Positions 46,430 to 57,499 are shown, counted from the first letter of the stretch. The stretch: DNA of 64,000 nt from Cryptomeria japonica (GCF_030272615.1 NC_081412.1:346584169-346648168), one strand, 5' to 3'. Program-made: numbers and translations. Notes: generated by a model not told the origin, from the sequence alone.

Positions 46430-47420
46430 ATCTCAAATAATCACAACCATACTTGAACTACTCGCCAAAAGCAAAAACTTGCCAAGGCCCAAAAAAAACT
46501 CTGTGAAAACTTGGCAAAAACTCGGCAACTTGAAAAATTGCTTAAATTTAATAGAAATGCATTTTTTTTGCAAAATTCAATGAGGAGATGCATCCAATGA
46601 ATCAATAAATGAGTACACAAAAGAAACAAGCTGATTCTAGATATGTTTGATTGATTTAAATGCAAATTGGGTACAAAATGGCATCCTCTTGTGGAATGCT
46701 GATGGCTGATAGACTGAAACAAAATGAAATAGCAAATTGTTCTTGTAAAACTAAAAGTAAATACTACATCAAAACATTTTACATCTTCCTCTTCCTAGCT
46801 CTATTAGAAACCGGAGGAGAGATAGAACTAGAGGGTCTAGTCCTAGTAGTCCAATGTGGCTTATCCACCTCACCAAAATTAGGTTGAGGGTAGCACCCCT
46901 CGCGGGGATTTGAGGGTGAGAGAGGGGTAGATAAATAGGTCTAGGTCTTGGGGAAGAGAGGAGAGAGTGGTAGAGAGAGGCAATAGAGGAAGAGTGATAG
47001 GGAGATAGATAAGTCTAAAATTTGGGTCAGATAAAGTGAGTGAGATAGAGAGAGCGAGAGAACGCTCATAGTTGCCTACTGATTACTGAAATTTGACTGT
47101 CTGAAAATTTAAAAGATCTTCTAAAACCTAAAATTTGCATTATAGCTCCTAGAGATCTGAAAGCACTCTCAAACATCCTGCAAATATATACATGAAATAT
47201 AACTTAAAGTATACTTATACTTAAATGTTATATTTCATGTATATATTCTAATGAAGAGAATGAGACTGGCTTGAAAAAAAAATAATTAGATAATTTTTTT
47301 AAGTGTTTGGGCCTCATTTTTTATGCAGCCGAATTTTTGCCAAAAACTCTATGAGTTATCTCGGCGAGTCAATGGAATAATTACTCGCCGAGTTTTCTGC
47401 AAGTAGTGCATCTATGATCA
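46430..47420. repeat. Unclassified repeat with CTCGCC/CTCGGC ends
   Basis: Both ends carry ACTCGCC/CTCGGCAACT-like words (46455-46530 and 47355-47400), like the 20915-22291 region, and the body holds copy 3 of the dispersed core repeat. About 46880-46790 on the minus strand reads N-F-G-E-V-D-K-P-H-W followed by a Ser/Arg-rich end and stop, vaguely like the end of a transposase ORF. A G/A-rich run (GAGAGAGGGGTAGA) is at 46910-47065. Class not established. Confidence 0.4.
47085..47215 (+). repeat. Dispersed core repeat, copy 3
   Basis: CTGAAATTTGACTGTCTG, TTTGCATTATAGCTCCT, TCAAACATCCTGCAAATATA and AATATAACTTAAAGTATAC in the same order as the other two copies. Confidence 0.75.
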
Positions 47421-47439
47421 CAACCCAAAACATTTGTCA

Positions 47440-47700
47440 TGCCATTTCCCAAATTTTTCAAAATAGGTGGTTTTGATTTTTTTAAGTATATCATTTTTGG
47501 CTCATGTTTACAAATAGACAAAAAAATACAAAGAAAATGCAGACCAAACATTTTTGGTGTCTACTTCTCGAAATTTTCCCAAGTTCTTCAAAAACTAGAC
47601 TTGATTTTTCATGTATCCTTTTTGGCTCCTCATTACATTTAGAGACAGAAATATTTAGAACAAAGGTAGACTGAACATTTTTTTTAGGGTTAGCATTTAA
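47440..47700. repeat. Degenerate tandem duplication, about 130 bp
   Basis: TTTTTGGCTCxT...AxACAAA(A/T)A...GCAGACCAAACATTTTT at 47490-47550 is repeated as TTTTTGGCTCCT...TAGACTGAACATTTTT at 47615-47680. Confidence 0.5.
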
Positions 47701-48774
47701 ATTATTTTAAATTTTCTTAAGTTTTACTTTGAATAAATTTCTTTTAAAATTTCAATTTTAAACCAAAAAGAGGGTTTTTCTTTTAATCTCTAGAGTAATG
47801 AGGGTTTAGGTAAAAACCATATGGTTGTTCCCAAAATATTAGGCCATGCTTCATGAAGGAACAACCTACTATTTAAGGGCCATCCATTTGTCTTTTATAT
47901 AAATCCTTATTAGGTAAAAATTAAAAAAATTAAAATTTAAGTTCTATGCAAGAAAAATTGTTAGTAAGTTTATAATGCTTAAAATCTATTTTTATCTATA
48001 TAAACCATAGTTGACATGAAATGACCAAATTTGTTTAATCCCTATGTTCCACAAGGACGCATCCCCATCCCACATCAAGGTTCTGAAATGGCAGGACAGC
48101 AGGGGGACATCCACTAGCTATCTCAATTTTTTCCAAAAATCTAAAACATCCTATAAATGACTCAAAATGGAAGGGAACGTCTACAATACAGTATGGGACA
48201 TCTAAACATCTAGGCATCTTGGAGGAAAAAGGACAAATTTGCATGTTTCAAAGAAAATACTTCAATTTATGAAGCAATAAAAGTTTTAAAAGAAAATGGG
48301 GGTCCCAGAATCTCCCACATGCCCCATATCAAACCCTAAAATGCTTGAAAAGCAAAAAATAAACATTTGTATTCTTTTGTGTCAGCCACCAGTGAGGTTT
48401 CAACTTTCTGTTGTCTCACTCTCAGCAGATTGAACTTGAGAACATTCACACATTCATATTTTCTGATTTCAGCAGCAATCTCATGGTGTTTTCAAAGAGT
48501 ATTGAAGGGACTAGAAATTGCAAAACATTTCCAGCCATTGAGGTAGGCTCTAAACTACCGCATTCAGTTTTGTTTTTTTTTAACACTAGGGAGTTTGTTT
48601 ATGTTTTCTTTTTTCAGTTTCCTCTCGTACAAAACCACAGTTCTACAGCACTAGCAGCCTATGAAACATTTATATGATTTTTCATCTTTGAGAGTAAGGA
48701 TATGCAATGGTGATGTCAATGAAATGGATACTTAAGAAGTAAACCCAAGGGATGTTGAAGGGAGTTTTGAGGAT
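47701..48774. other. Intergenic, nothing recognised
   Basis: No family-level match. A minus-strand ORF at 48244-48035 (Pro/Leu/Cys-rich) resembles nothing known to me. Confidence 0.4.
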
Positions 48775-48779
48775 TCCCA
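48775..48779. repeat. TSD TCCCA, left copy
   Basis: Matches 49154-49158. Confidence 0.85.
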
Positions 48780-48940
48780 TGTTGCAAGGTGTGTGCCCTT
48801 GGTCTCCTTGTGTTGTACAGCACAGCGCTTGGGTTTGTGACATGGCTTACCCACCTCCTGTGGATTCTATAAGTCTAGTGGTTGTATCGGGCATTAACAG
48901 GTCGATCTTTTGGTGCAACGGCAACCGCACTTGTAACAAG

Positions 48941-48952
48941 TGGTATCAGAGC
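48941..48952 (+). other. TRIM primer-binding site
   Basis: TGGTATCAGAGC, two bases after the 5' LTR. Confidence 0.95.
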
Positions 48953-48983
48953 TTGGTCACAGGTTCAAACCCCTCGCTTGCGC

Positions 48984-48994
48984 TTGGGGGGGAT
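48984..48994 (+). other. TRIM polypurine tract
   Basis: TTGGGGGGGAT directly before the 3' LTR. Confidence 0.85.
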
Positions 48995-49153
48995 TGTTGC
49001 AAGGTGTGTGCCCTTGGTCTCCTTGTGCTGTGCAGCGCAGCGCTTAGGTTTGTGACATGGCTTAGCCACCTCCTGTGGATTCTATAAGTCTAGTGGTTGT
49101 ATCGGGCATTAACAGGTCGATCTTTTGGTGCAACGGCAACCGCACTTGTAACA

Positions 49154-49158
49154 TCCCA
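49154..49158. repeat. TSD TCCCA, right copy
   Basis: Matches 48775-48779. Confidence 0.85.
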
Positions 49159-49299
49159 TTCTTCTAAAAATCCAAGCAAATGTTGCTGAAACACCAACAA
49201 ACCATTTTGCGTGTCCTTCACCCTTTCTTTAGAAATTTCAAATTTGTATAAGACCCTGTCAACTCCAAAAAGCCCTTGCTGCAATTTTCCACCACTTTG

Positions 49300-50944
49300 A
49301 GCAGTAATAAGGTTAAAAATATAGGGAGAAACAAGCATTGGTTGTGCCAAATTTGTAAAACTAATTTTCATGGGAGCTATAGCAGGGTTGGACACCATTT
49401 ATTAGGTGAGAGTGGACATGGAGTTGAGTTTGTGAGGATATCGCATTGGAACAAAGGATTGAAAAGGCAAAGTTGGTTGGGGAGAGTGAGGAATAAACTA
49501 CTAGTACTAGTAAGAAACATGCATCTGCACCGTTGCCATCTATTGACCAGTATTTAAATATATCAGCCATAGAGAATTATGATAGACAAGAGAAGAAGGT
49601 CATTTCTATTGCAAGTGGGAAAAATACAATGGTAGAATTGTTAAATTTGCAATGTTGGGCAAGCAATGATTCAATGGCCAAAAAATTTTATGTCCATGCC
49701 ATCCACTTTCATGTGGCAAGGTCTCCTTAATTCAAAGAGATGTTGAGAATTTAAACTTACAATTGGAGCCTTTTTTGTAGCCCTTGGAGAAAAAAAAATG
49801 CATTCCTCCCTCCTTAACAAACAATATTCAATGGTGAACATATTGATGGAGAAAATAAGACAAACGGGGGTTAGAGGTAGTTGTTCCATTGTCATGGATT
49901 AGTGGACTAAAATTCGATATTGGCCACTCATTGATGTTAATGTTATATGTTTGGTTGATTCATACTTTCTTAGAGTTGTTGATTTCTCTAAGAAACACAA
50001 GGACGTTGATTACCAATTTGGCCTTTCAAAGGAAGCCATAGAGGAGGTTGGGCCTTCTAATATTCTACAAGTTGAGATAGATTCAATCCATTTGTAATTC
50101 AGCTAATTTGATGGTTGAAAGCACTTACAAACACATTCTTTGAACTCCAAGTTGTGTAAATGCTTTGAACAATGTTTTGAAAGACATATAAAAAACAGAT
50201 TGCGTGAAGACAATAATGGTCGATGCTAGAGACATACAAATGTTTGTATATAAACGATATACATCATTTGCATTATTTTGATTTTTTTCGATAAAATAAT
50301 TCTTCAAACTAGTTGAGACTAGATATCCTAGCTATTTTCTTTTGCTAGAGAGGATGTTAAATGTGTGTGATGCTCTACAATCCATGGTGGTTTGTGAAGA
50401 GTGAAAGATGTGATGTGAATCAAAGATAGAAGAAAGGACGAAAGTGAGACAACATGTGATTGATGACACTTGATGGTCTACTATCAAGTAAGAAAAATTT
50501 ATTTAATATGTTTGTACTTTGCTTTTAATTATATTTTTATTTTTATTTTAAAATTGATACTGTGAATATTTTTTAATTTTCTAAATGTTGCTTGTAGATA
50601 TATTTGCTCTATCATAGCCCCTATTGTGGGGGTAATAAGGTATGTCAAATACAACCTCTCCTAACCTTGAAGAGAAGCATAAGACTTTTGATAGAATGCT
50701 TGATCAAATGAGGAAAACATTTCATAGCAAGGATCTTGGATTATAATTCTATGAGAAGCATACCAAGGCTCTTTTCATAGAAAGGTGGAACACGACAATT
50801 ATGTCTAGTCCTATGGCTGCATATGCTCTCAATCCCAAGTGGTATACAGCTGGACCTAGCCAAGTTCCTCCTCCTAAAGATATGAGGTAATGGAGAGGCT
50901 TAATAAGGTGCTTCATAAGATGTATAGCATTGAGGATACAACCA
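49300..50944 (+). pseudogene. Decayed hAT transposase
   Basis: A BED zinc finger is readable at about 49339-49425 (W-L-C-Q-I-C-K-T-N-F, H-G-S-Y-S-R-V-G-H-H-L-L). Around 49670-49740 comes F-Y-V-H-A-I-H-F-H-V-A-R-S-P, then a DUF659-like region at 49870-50130 (C-S-I-V-M-D, stop, W-T-K-I-R, L-I-D-V-N-V-I-C, F-S-K-K-H-K-D, A-I-E-E-V-G-P-S-N-I-L-Q-V). Further blocks are at 50340-50395 (L-N-V-C-D-A-L-Q-S-M-V-V) and 50780-50890 (E-R-W-N-T, M-A-A-Y-A-L-N-P-K-W). The C-terminal dimerisation domain is absent; the sequence is cut at about 50945 by LINE-derived sequence. The order and spacing match plant hAT transposases; stops and frameshifts make it inactive. Confidence 0.8.
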
Positions 50945-51156
50945 TTTGGGAGTAGTGACTTCAGTTTTTCAATCATCAAAGTCCAACATTCAGCAAACCA
51001 ATGGCTAGGATTGATAGAGTTGCTATTGCACCAAAAAGCCCTACTGGATGTTAAAGCAACTTGCCAATCATCAATTCTCAGCCAAGAAGTCACCTCTAGT
51101 CTTAATATTATTCCATGTATATAATCCATTCCTTGTATATAAATAAGATTTAAATC
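50945..51156 (-). pseudogene. LINE endonuclease fragment, distal part
   Basis: On the minus strand from 51156 the frame reads Y-T-W-N-N-I-K-T-R-G-D-F-L-A-E, a block that fits the latter half of a LINE apurinic-type endonuclease (usually FTWxN...RIDR). It continues the LINE at 56340-57350 across the inserted copia element. It ends abruptly at the hAT junction near 50945. Confidence 0.5.
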
Positions 51157-51347
51157 TGTGAAAATCAGATTCACTGGTAAAATATCTTGTTCATATTAAC
51201 TGGTAAAGATTACAATTTATAGAAATACAAAACACTGTAGAAATTAATGATATTACCTACCTCTATCTACCAAATACTGTAGATACATTAATGAAATCTA
51301 ACAACCTAAGTTGACCATTAACAATATAAGAAATTATTATTCTAACA
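51157..51347 (-). repeat. 3' LTR of copia element
   Basis: 191 bp, TGTGAAAATCAG...TTCTAACA. Confidence 0.92.
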
Positions 51348-51358
51348 CCCTCCCTTAA

Positions 51359-53015
51359 TGGTCAATCTATCAAAAACACCAAATTGCCCCCTGAATTTTA
51401 CAAATTTATCCGGACTCGGAGATTTGGTGAGAATATCTGCAGTCTGATCCGTTGTCGGAACACACTACAACTGAACTGATCTGTCTTCTACCAATTTGCG
51501 GATGTAGTGACAATGAAGTTCGACATGCTTGGTACGTTCATGGAAGACTGGCTTTTTGGCCGGTTTGAGCACCCCTTGATTATCGGTATACAAGGGAGAA
51601 GGACCTGTCTGTGGCATCTGCATGTCAGAGAGCATCCTTTGAAGCCAAACTGCCTCACATGCAGCCTTGATTGTTCCCCGGTATTCAGCTTTGGTCGAGG
51701 AAAGAGCCGCAGCCTATTGCTTCTTGCTACTCCAAGTGACGGCACCAGTACCCAAACCGAATACGTACCCAAAAGTGGATTTTTTGTGATCCACCAATCC
51801 TGCCCAATTTGAGTCAGTATAACCAATCAGCTTTGGATCGTTGCACCTGGTATACAGAATGCCATAGTCTGAAGTGCATTTCACATATCGTAACACTCGC
51901 TTCGCTGCAATCCAATGATCAACTTTTGGAGCTGTCATGAAGCGAGAGATGTAGCTGACAACGAAACTGATGTCAGGTCTAGTGGCAGTGAGATACATGA
52001 GGCTGCCTACTAGCTGTCTGAATTTTGTTTCATCTACTGCAAGTGAATCAGACTTGACTAATAACTTCAACCCTTTCTCCATAGGTGTGGAAGCAGGTTT
52101 ACAATCCTGCATTCGAAACTTATCCAGCAAACTGTGGGCATACTTGGACTGTGAAATAAAGATACTATCATCAGTCTGCCACACTTCAACACCTAAGCAA
52201 TAATGGAGAAGCCCCAAATATGCCATGTCAAAAGCTTGGCACAAGTCCTGTTTGATTGCGGCAATCAAATGTGCTGAATTTCCAGTAATGATCAAGTCAT
52301 CCACGTAGACAACAAGAAAAAGGATATCATCACCAGAGAGTTTGACATACAAATTAGTGTCAAAGGGACTGCGTTGAAAACCATGTTCAACCAAATACTG
52401 ATCAATCTTGAAGTACCAAGCCCGAGGGGCTTGCTTCAAGCCATAGAGGGCTTTTACCAGTCTACAAACCTGATGTTCCTTACCAGGAACCTTGAAGCCA
52501 GGAGGTTGAGTCATATAAACTTCTTCTTGCAAGTCACCATTGAGGAATGCACTCTTAACATCCATCTGATGAAGTTTCCATCCAAATTGAGCTGCAATGG
52601 CGAGAAGAAGACAAATTGTACTCATCTTGGCAGTAGGAGCAAAAGTCTCCTCGTAGTCAATGCCCTCCCGCTGTGTAAAGCCCCGAGCAACCAATCTGGC
52701 CTTGTACTTATCTACAGTACCATCTGCATGATACTTGACTTTGTAAACCTATTTACAGCTGATAGGTTTCTTCCCAGGAGGCAAATCAGAAAGAACCCAA
52801 GTGTTATTCTTCAGAAGACTATGGTATTCTGTCTCCATAGCCTTTTCCCACTCAAGAATGCCTTTAGCCTCGGAATATGTTTGGGGCTCATAGATGTTGT
52901 GGATGTTGGCCATAAGTACAAAGTTGAATGTATTCTGCTGCTTTCTCTTTCTGTGAGCGGATCTTCCCTCAATAAGCTCATCATCATGAAGATCTCCGAT
53001 AGTCTTGGTCACCAT
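51359..53015 (-). pseudogene. Copia reverse transcriptase and RNase H
   Basis: Frame 53015-51714 with one internal stop: after I-S-C-K a TAG at 52749-52751 stands where Trp is usual (K-W-V-Y-K-V-K). RT blocks: Y-K-A-R-L-V-A-R-G-F-T-Q, M-D-V-K-S-A-F-L-N-G-D-L, Y-G-L-K-Q-A-P-R-A-W, and the active site V-V-Y-V-D-D-L-I-I near 52310. RNase H begins at about 51850 (Y-T-D-S-N-W-A-G, K-K-S-T-F-G-Y); a TAG after S-S-K-K-Q (51711-51713) interrupts it, and it ends with H-V-E-L-H-C-H-Y-I-R and D-I-L-T-K at about 51380. The best-preserved RT in the window. Confidence 0.92.
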
Positions 53016-55337
53016 TTAGGCCTGAGGGTAGAAGTACCAACATCTGGCATTGGAGGAAGAACATCCCTTGGAGTTGTTGGAACAAAGTCATCTGGTGCTG
53101 GATCGGTAGATTCCTCATCTTCAGAGTCAAAATGCTCTGAAGCCCTCCCATCATGGGATTAAAGAGGAAGACGAACACCAACATCAGAAGTCTTCAAAGA
53201 TTGAGCCGCAGGACTAGAAGTAGTAGAAGGCATAAATGGACCAATAGTCTCATCAACCACAACATCACGATTGAAAATGAGATGATCTGTATCTACATCA
53301 ATCAACCTGTAGGCCTTGTGGTTGTCGTTGTAACCAGTAAACATAAGTGTTTGGCTCTTTGAATCCATCTTAGCACGCTTAGCGTTTGGAATCCATACAT
53401 GAGCCGTAGAACTGAAGACTTTCAAATGGCCCACTTTAGGCTTGCATCCTGACCAAGCTTCTTCACGAGTCATCTTCTTGACGGCATGTGTAGGTGACCG
53501 ATTCAGAAGGTAGACTGCAATGTAAACTGCTTCAGCCTAGTATTTCTTAGGAACGTTTCGATGCTCTATCATAGAACTAGCCATTTCAGGTAATGGTGCA
53601 ATTCCTATGTTCAACGACACCATTCTGCTGAGGGGTGTATGGTGTGGTGAGTTGGTGTTTAATGCCATGTGTAACACAAAATGTAGAGAAGTCATTGGAA
53701 CAAAACTCCCCCCCATTATCTGACCTTAGAGTGACAATCTGAGAACCAGATTCTTTCTCTACTAAGGCCTTAAACTGCTGAAATGTACTGAACACATCTG
53801 ATTTATTTTTCAGAAAATACACCCACATTTTACGACTAAAATCATCAACAAATAACAAGAAGTACCTGCAACCAGTAACAGATGGAGTATTCACTGGCCC
53901 ACATACATCAGCGTGAACCAACTGAAGGACCTTGGAGGCTCGCCAAGAATCACCATCTGAGAATGGTGTCCAAGGCTGCTTCCCAACTTGACAGGCTGCA
54001 CAAACTCCATGATTTTGAGGTTGGATCTCAGGTAGACCAGCAACCAAACCCTCCCGATATAACTAAGAGAGATAGTGCACATTTAAGTGCCCATAACGCT
54101 GATGCCAAAGTGTTCTAATGGATGTACTCCTAGCAACCAAAGCATGCTCTTGAGAATCATCGGAATCAGCAAGTCTATACAAACCATGATCTTCAAGTCC
54201 CATAGTGATTGTAGTACAAGTCTCCCTATCAATGATGTTGCAGATGGACGAACTGAAGACAACATCTAATTGACAAGAATGCCTCATGATCTGACTGACG
54301 GAGAGGAGATTATGTTCCATGCCTGGAACATAGTAGACATCAAGAAAAATTAAATTTCTACCTCCTGAGTGAATCTGGACAGTGCCCTTACCAGTAACTG
54401 TGTACTCTTCTCCTCCTCCGAAGATTACTGAATCCAAAAATGGTTCAAATTTTGTGAACCAATCACGACAATGAGTAAAATGTCGCGAAGCTCCTGAATC
54501 AATATACCAAGCAGAAGAGTGTACTGGATTTGTTGTTCTCTTGGCCATAAAAGCATAGAAAGCAGATTCTTTCTACTCAGAGTGTTCGGCGACATTTGCT
54601 TTCTGTTGAGACCCTCCCTGCTTCTTTTGTTCAGAAGCCAATCGAATTCGACACTCGGCCTTCATGTGACCAAACATATGACAATAATTGCACTGAACGT
54701 TCTTCTTCTTGCTGTCCTGAGAAGAACCAGAGCCTTTTGGTTGAGAAGATTGAGTCTTCCCTTTGTTCTTAAAAGAAGATTCGGCAAAGAACACTTGCTC
54801 GGTGGAGGTGGAAATGGTATTGCTTCCAAATTGTTGGCGCCACTGATCTTGCTGTAAAAGCTTGTTACAAAGATCGGAAAACTTCAAATCGACATCAATG
54901 GAAGTGATAGTCAATGTTTCGATGAAATGCTCATAAGATTTGGGCAAACTCTTCAGTGTGATGACGACCATGTCCTCTTCCTCCATTGTGCAACTAATCG
55001 CCTCAAGTTGGTCATGGATGTCCTTGATCTTGGTCAAGTGATCCTACAGAAGTGTCCTTTCGTCCATCATAATCGAAAAGAGCATGTTCTTCAGAAAGAA
55101 TGCTCTGCTCTTGTCAGAGGTTTCATGGAGACTCTTCAAATGATCCCATATCTCCTTCGCAGTTTTGTCGGACAGTACCGGAGGTCGCTGCTCATCAATG
55201 ACAGAGAGTTTGATGAGCATGAGTACTTCGCGGTTGCGCTCATCCCATTTGTGCTGATCTTTCCCGGCAGTGGTTGGACGTTGAGACGTGCCCAAAACAA
55301 CTGCATCAAGACATCGGTACTCAAAAATTGTTAACAT
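53016..55337 (-). pseudogene. Copia gag, protease and integrase
   Basis: One frame from 55337 to 53586 with three stops. Gag (55337-54570): D-E-R-N-R-E-V-L-M-L-I, I-W-D-H-L-K-S-L-H-E-T, TAG at 55041-55043, then a CCHC knuckle C-N-Y-C-H-M-F-G-H-x4-C near 54690-54640. Protease (54548-54400): W-Y-I-D-S-G-A-S-R-H-F, intact Asp. GAG-pre-integrase H-Q-R-Y-G-H-L-N near 54090; integrase (54047-53586): C-x2-C zinc part, H-A-D-V-C-G-P, F-V-D-D-F-S-R, R-S-D-N-G-G-E-F, P-Y-T-P-Q-Q-N-G-V-V-E, i.e. all three catalytic acids present. A frameshift near 53585 leads to 53473-53159 (H-L-K-V-F-S-S, F-N-R-D-V-V-V-D-E). Confidence 0.9.
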
Positions 55338-56136
55338 ACGTTGTTTCTAGGTGTTGTAGTTGCGCTCGTTGAACTTATGGTTGCTTTTGAGCATTATATT
55401 CGTCAGAGATGCCATCACGTACGTCGAGGTCAAACTAGTGAAGGCACGAATGCACGAAAACCAGAAGATGAAAACAGAGGGTTTTTAGAAATTCTACAAG
55501 TCAAATTCTCAGACAAGAACTGAAACCCTCGCACAATTTTTGAGGGGGCCAGAAAAATCTGATGACAACCCAATTCAGTTCTCGAAAAACCCACAAAAAT
55601 TTTGTAGATAAATTTTTTTCCTGACTTGAAATGAAGGAGATAATCTCAAAACCCTAGCATAGTTTTCAAGGTAAAATTTTTTACTGACCCAAAAAAATCC
55701 GATGAAGACCCAAAATTCCTTGTGAAAAAACCTAGAAAGAATCTGCAATCGGAATAATTTTTCTGAAAATGCAAGGTAAAATCCGCGGGCTCAAAAAACG
55801 AGGCACGAAAAAACAATGCACCTAGAAAAATCCGATGGCAACCCAATTGAGCTCACGAAAAACCCACAACGATTCTGCAACTGGAAAAAAAAATTGCTTT
55901 GAAACAGAGGGTCAAAACCCTAGGCGAAGTTGCAGAAACCCTAGGCGAAAAAAATCTGCAGACCCAGAAAAATCTAATGGTGACCCAGTTGAGGTTTCAA
56001 AAAACCCACCAAGAATCTGCGATCGAAAAAAAAATTTGCCTTGAAACAAAGGGTCAAAACCCTAGGCGAAGTTGCAGAAACCCTAGGTCGTTAAAAAACG
56101 TGCAGATTTTCTAAGAAAAACAGGGTCCATGCCCTA
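55338..56136 (-). other. 5' leader of copia element
   Basis: About 800 bp between the primer site and gag. It has repeated blocks: AAAAATCxGATGG(C/T)AACCCAATT(G/C)AG and GGGTCAAAACCCTAGGCGAAGTTGCAGAAACCC-like words (for example AAACCCTAGGCGAA near 55915, 55940 and 56060). No coding sequence seen. Confidence 0.6.
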
Positions 56137-56148
56137 GCTCTGATACCA
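56137..56148 (-). other. Primer-binding site of copia element
   Basis: GCTCTGATACCA on the plus strand, complementary to initiator tRNA-Met. Confidence 0.92.
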
Positions 56149-56339
56149 TGTGCAAATCAGATTCACTGGTCAAATATCTTGTTCATATTAACTAGTAAAG
56201 ATTACAATTTATAGAAATACAAAACACTGTAGAAATTAATGATATTACCTACCTCTATCTACCTAATACTATAGATACATTAATGAAATCTAACAACCTA
56301 AGTTGACCATTAACGATATAAGAAACTATTATTCTAACA
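56149..56339 (-). repeat. 5' LTR of copia element
   Basis: 191 bp; partner of 51157-51347. Confidence 0.92.
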
Positions 56340-57350
56340 AAATTCTATACTAATTAGGAGTTGGAATTACCGCCCCTTGATATTACCTGAAATCTAATTA
56401 TCAGATTGAAAACACCACCCAAAGAACCATTTTTCTTCCACAAATGTAATCCTAAAATCCTTTGTGGTTCCCAATAATATGTTCTGCCAAATAAAGAGGT
56501 TCAATCAGATACATTTATCAGCACAAAATTGTCCTCATCCATTGAAGCAATGAAGACTCTAAATTTATAGGGTACAAATCAGGCTGTGATTGTAGAGTCT
56601 TGACAAATACCTGAAACTGTTTGGGGATTACAAAATCTGAACAAACCTACTGAGGCTCCAATTGAGTTTGTTACTACAAAATTGCTATTTTTCATATCTT
56701 ATCTTGAAAACCATATCCTCTTTTGATACCTGTAGTATCAACATGTCTGGTCCATTGCCCAAATCAACTACCACTTAAACAGACACTCATTACTGGGGAT
56801 ATAGAGACCTCTAATAATCCATGTTAAGATTTTCATGATGATAAGAGAGTTTGCCTCTTCCAAAAGGTTTATCTCTCCCTACCGCTCCTTGTTGTCTTTA
56901 GTCTTTTCCCTTGGAATTTTACTTGTTCACAGGGCCATTTCTTTGTTATCTTTGCTAGAACTTGTGTTTGGACTTCTCTCCCTTCTTACATTTCTCCCAA
57001 CAGAATTCAGTATGTATCAATTTGTTTCTGAATTTCCATTCCTATGTTCTCCCATGCTTCCTGATTCCTGGTTTCTTCTTTAGGGAACCTCCCCTGGCCT
57101 TCTCTTTTTTGTGTTTGGTGGTTTAAATTTCAAACTCTTACTTGCTTATCTTCTCTAGGTCTGCCTCTTTTATCACTCCTATCCCATTTATGCTTCTCAT
57201 TCCATCTCATATTCCTCTTTCTCCTCATCTCCTTTGTCCCATTTTTCTCCTCCTTTCTGTGTCTGTTTCAGTGACCCTTGTTTAACTGATATGGGTCTTC
57301 ATATGATTCATTTTCCATATTCATCTTACCAGTCTCAGGTATTAAATTAA
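56340..57350 (-). pseudogene. LINE endonuclease start and preceding sequence
   Basis: On the minus strand around 56840-56700 the frame reads M-K-I-L-T-W-x-I-R-G-L and, after stops, G-N-G-P-D-M-L-I-L-Q, the signature start of a plant LINE endonuclease (usually WNIRGL...PDILFLQETK). Sequence from 57350 to 56850 is polar and Lys/Glu-rich and could be the end of ORF1. The copia insertion at 51157-56339 separates it from 50945-51156. Confidence 0.5.
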
Positions 57351-57499
57351 TCTCTACATCATCCAAGCCTCAGCCTTGAGGATCAGGAGATCCATCATTC
57401 TCCTCGTTATGCATAACAATCTCTGGGGTGAATTCCTCTCTTAATTCTTCTTCCAAAACTTATTTTCATCATTCCCTCCTGATTCAGGAATCCATACAT

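Larger units (their letters stand above)
48780..49153 (+). mobile_element. Complete 374 bp TRIM/SMART retrotransposon
   Basis: Two 159 bp LTRs (48780-48938 and 48995-49153) beginning TGTTGCAAGG and ending TTGTAACA differ at five positions. The 56 bp interior has TGGTATCAGAGC (primer site for initiator tRNA-Met) at 48941-48952 and TTGGGGGGGAT (polypurine tract) at 48984-48994, placing the element on the + strand. TSD TCCCA is exact. It has no coding capacity and must have used another element's reverse transcriptase and integrase. The interior also contains GGTTCAAACCCC, which fits a pol III B-box consensus. Confidence 0.92.
51157..56339 (-). mobile_element. Ty1/copia retrotransposon with 191 bp LTRs
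   Basis: LTRs at 51157-51347 and 56149-56339 differ at 7 of 191 positions (about 96% identical). Primer site GCTCTGATACCA (plus strand) is at 56137-56148, directly next to the 5' LTR, and AGGGAGGG-type purines (complement at 51348-51358) precede the 3' LTR. Flanks AAATC and AAATT are a 5 bp TSD with one change. Coding order gag, protease, integrase, RT, RNase H is copia. A few stops and two frameshifts inactivate it. It is inserted in a LINE endonuclease. Confidence 0.92.

Noticed and set aside
48939-48994. tRNA gene suggested by TGGTATCAGAGC and GGTTCAAACCCC
   Set aside because: No cloverleaf can be drawn, and the context (LTRs, polypurine tract, TSD) explains the first motif as a primer site.
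52374-53162. 262-residue plus-strand ORF
   Set aside because: Antisense shadow of the copia RT; the minus strand carries YVDD and the other RT motifs.
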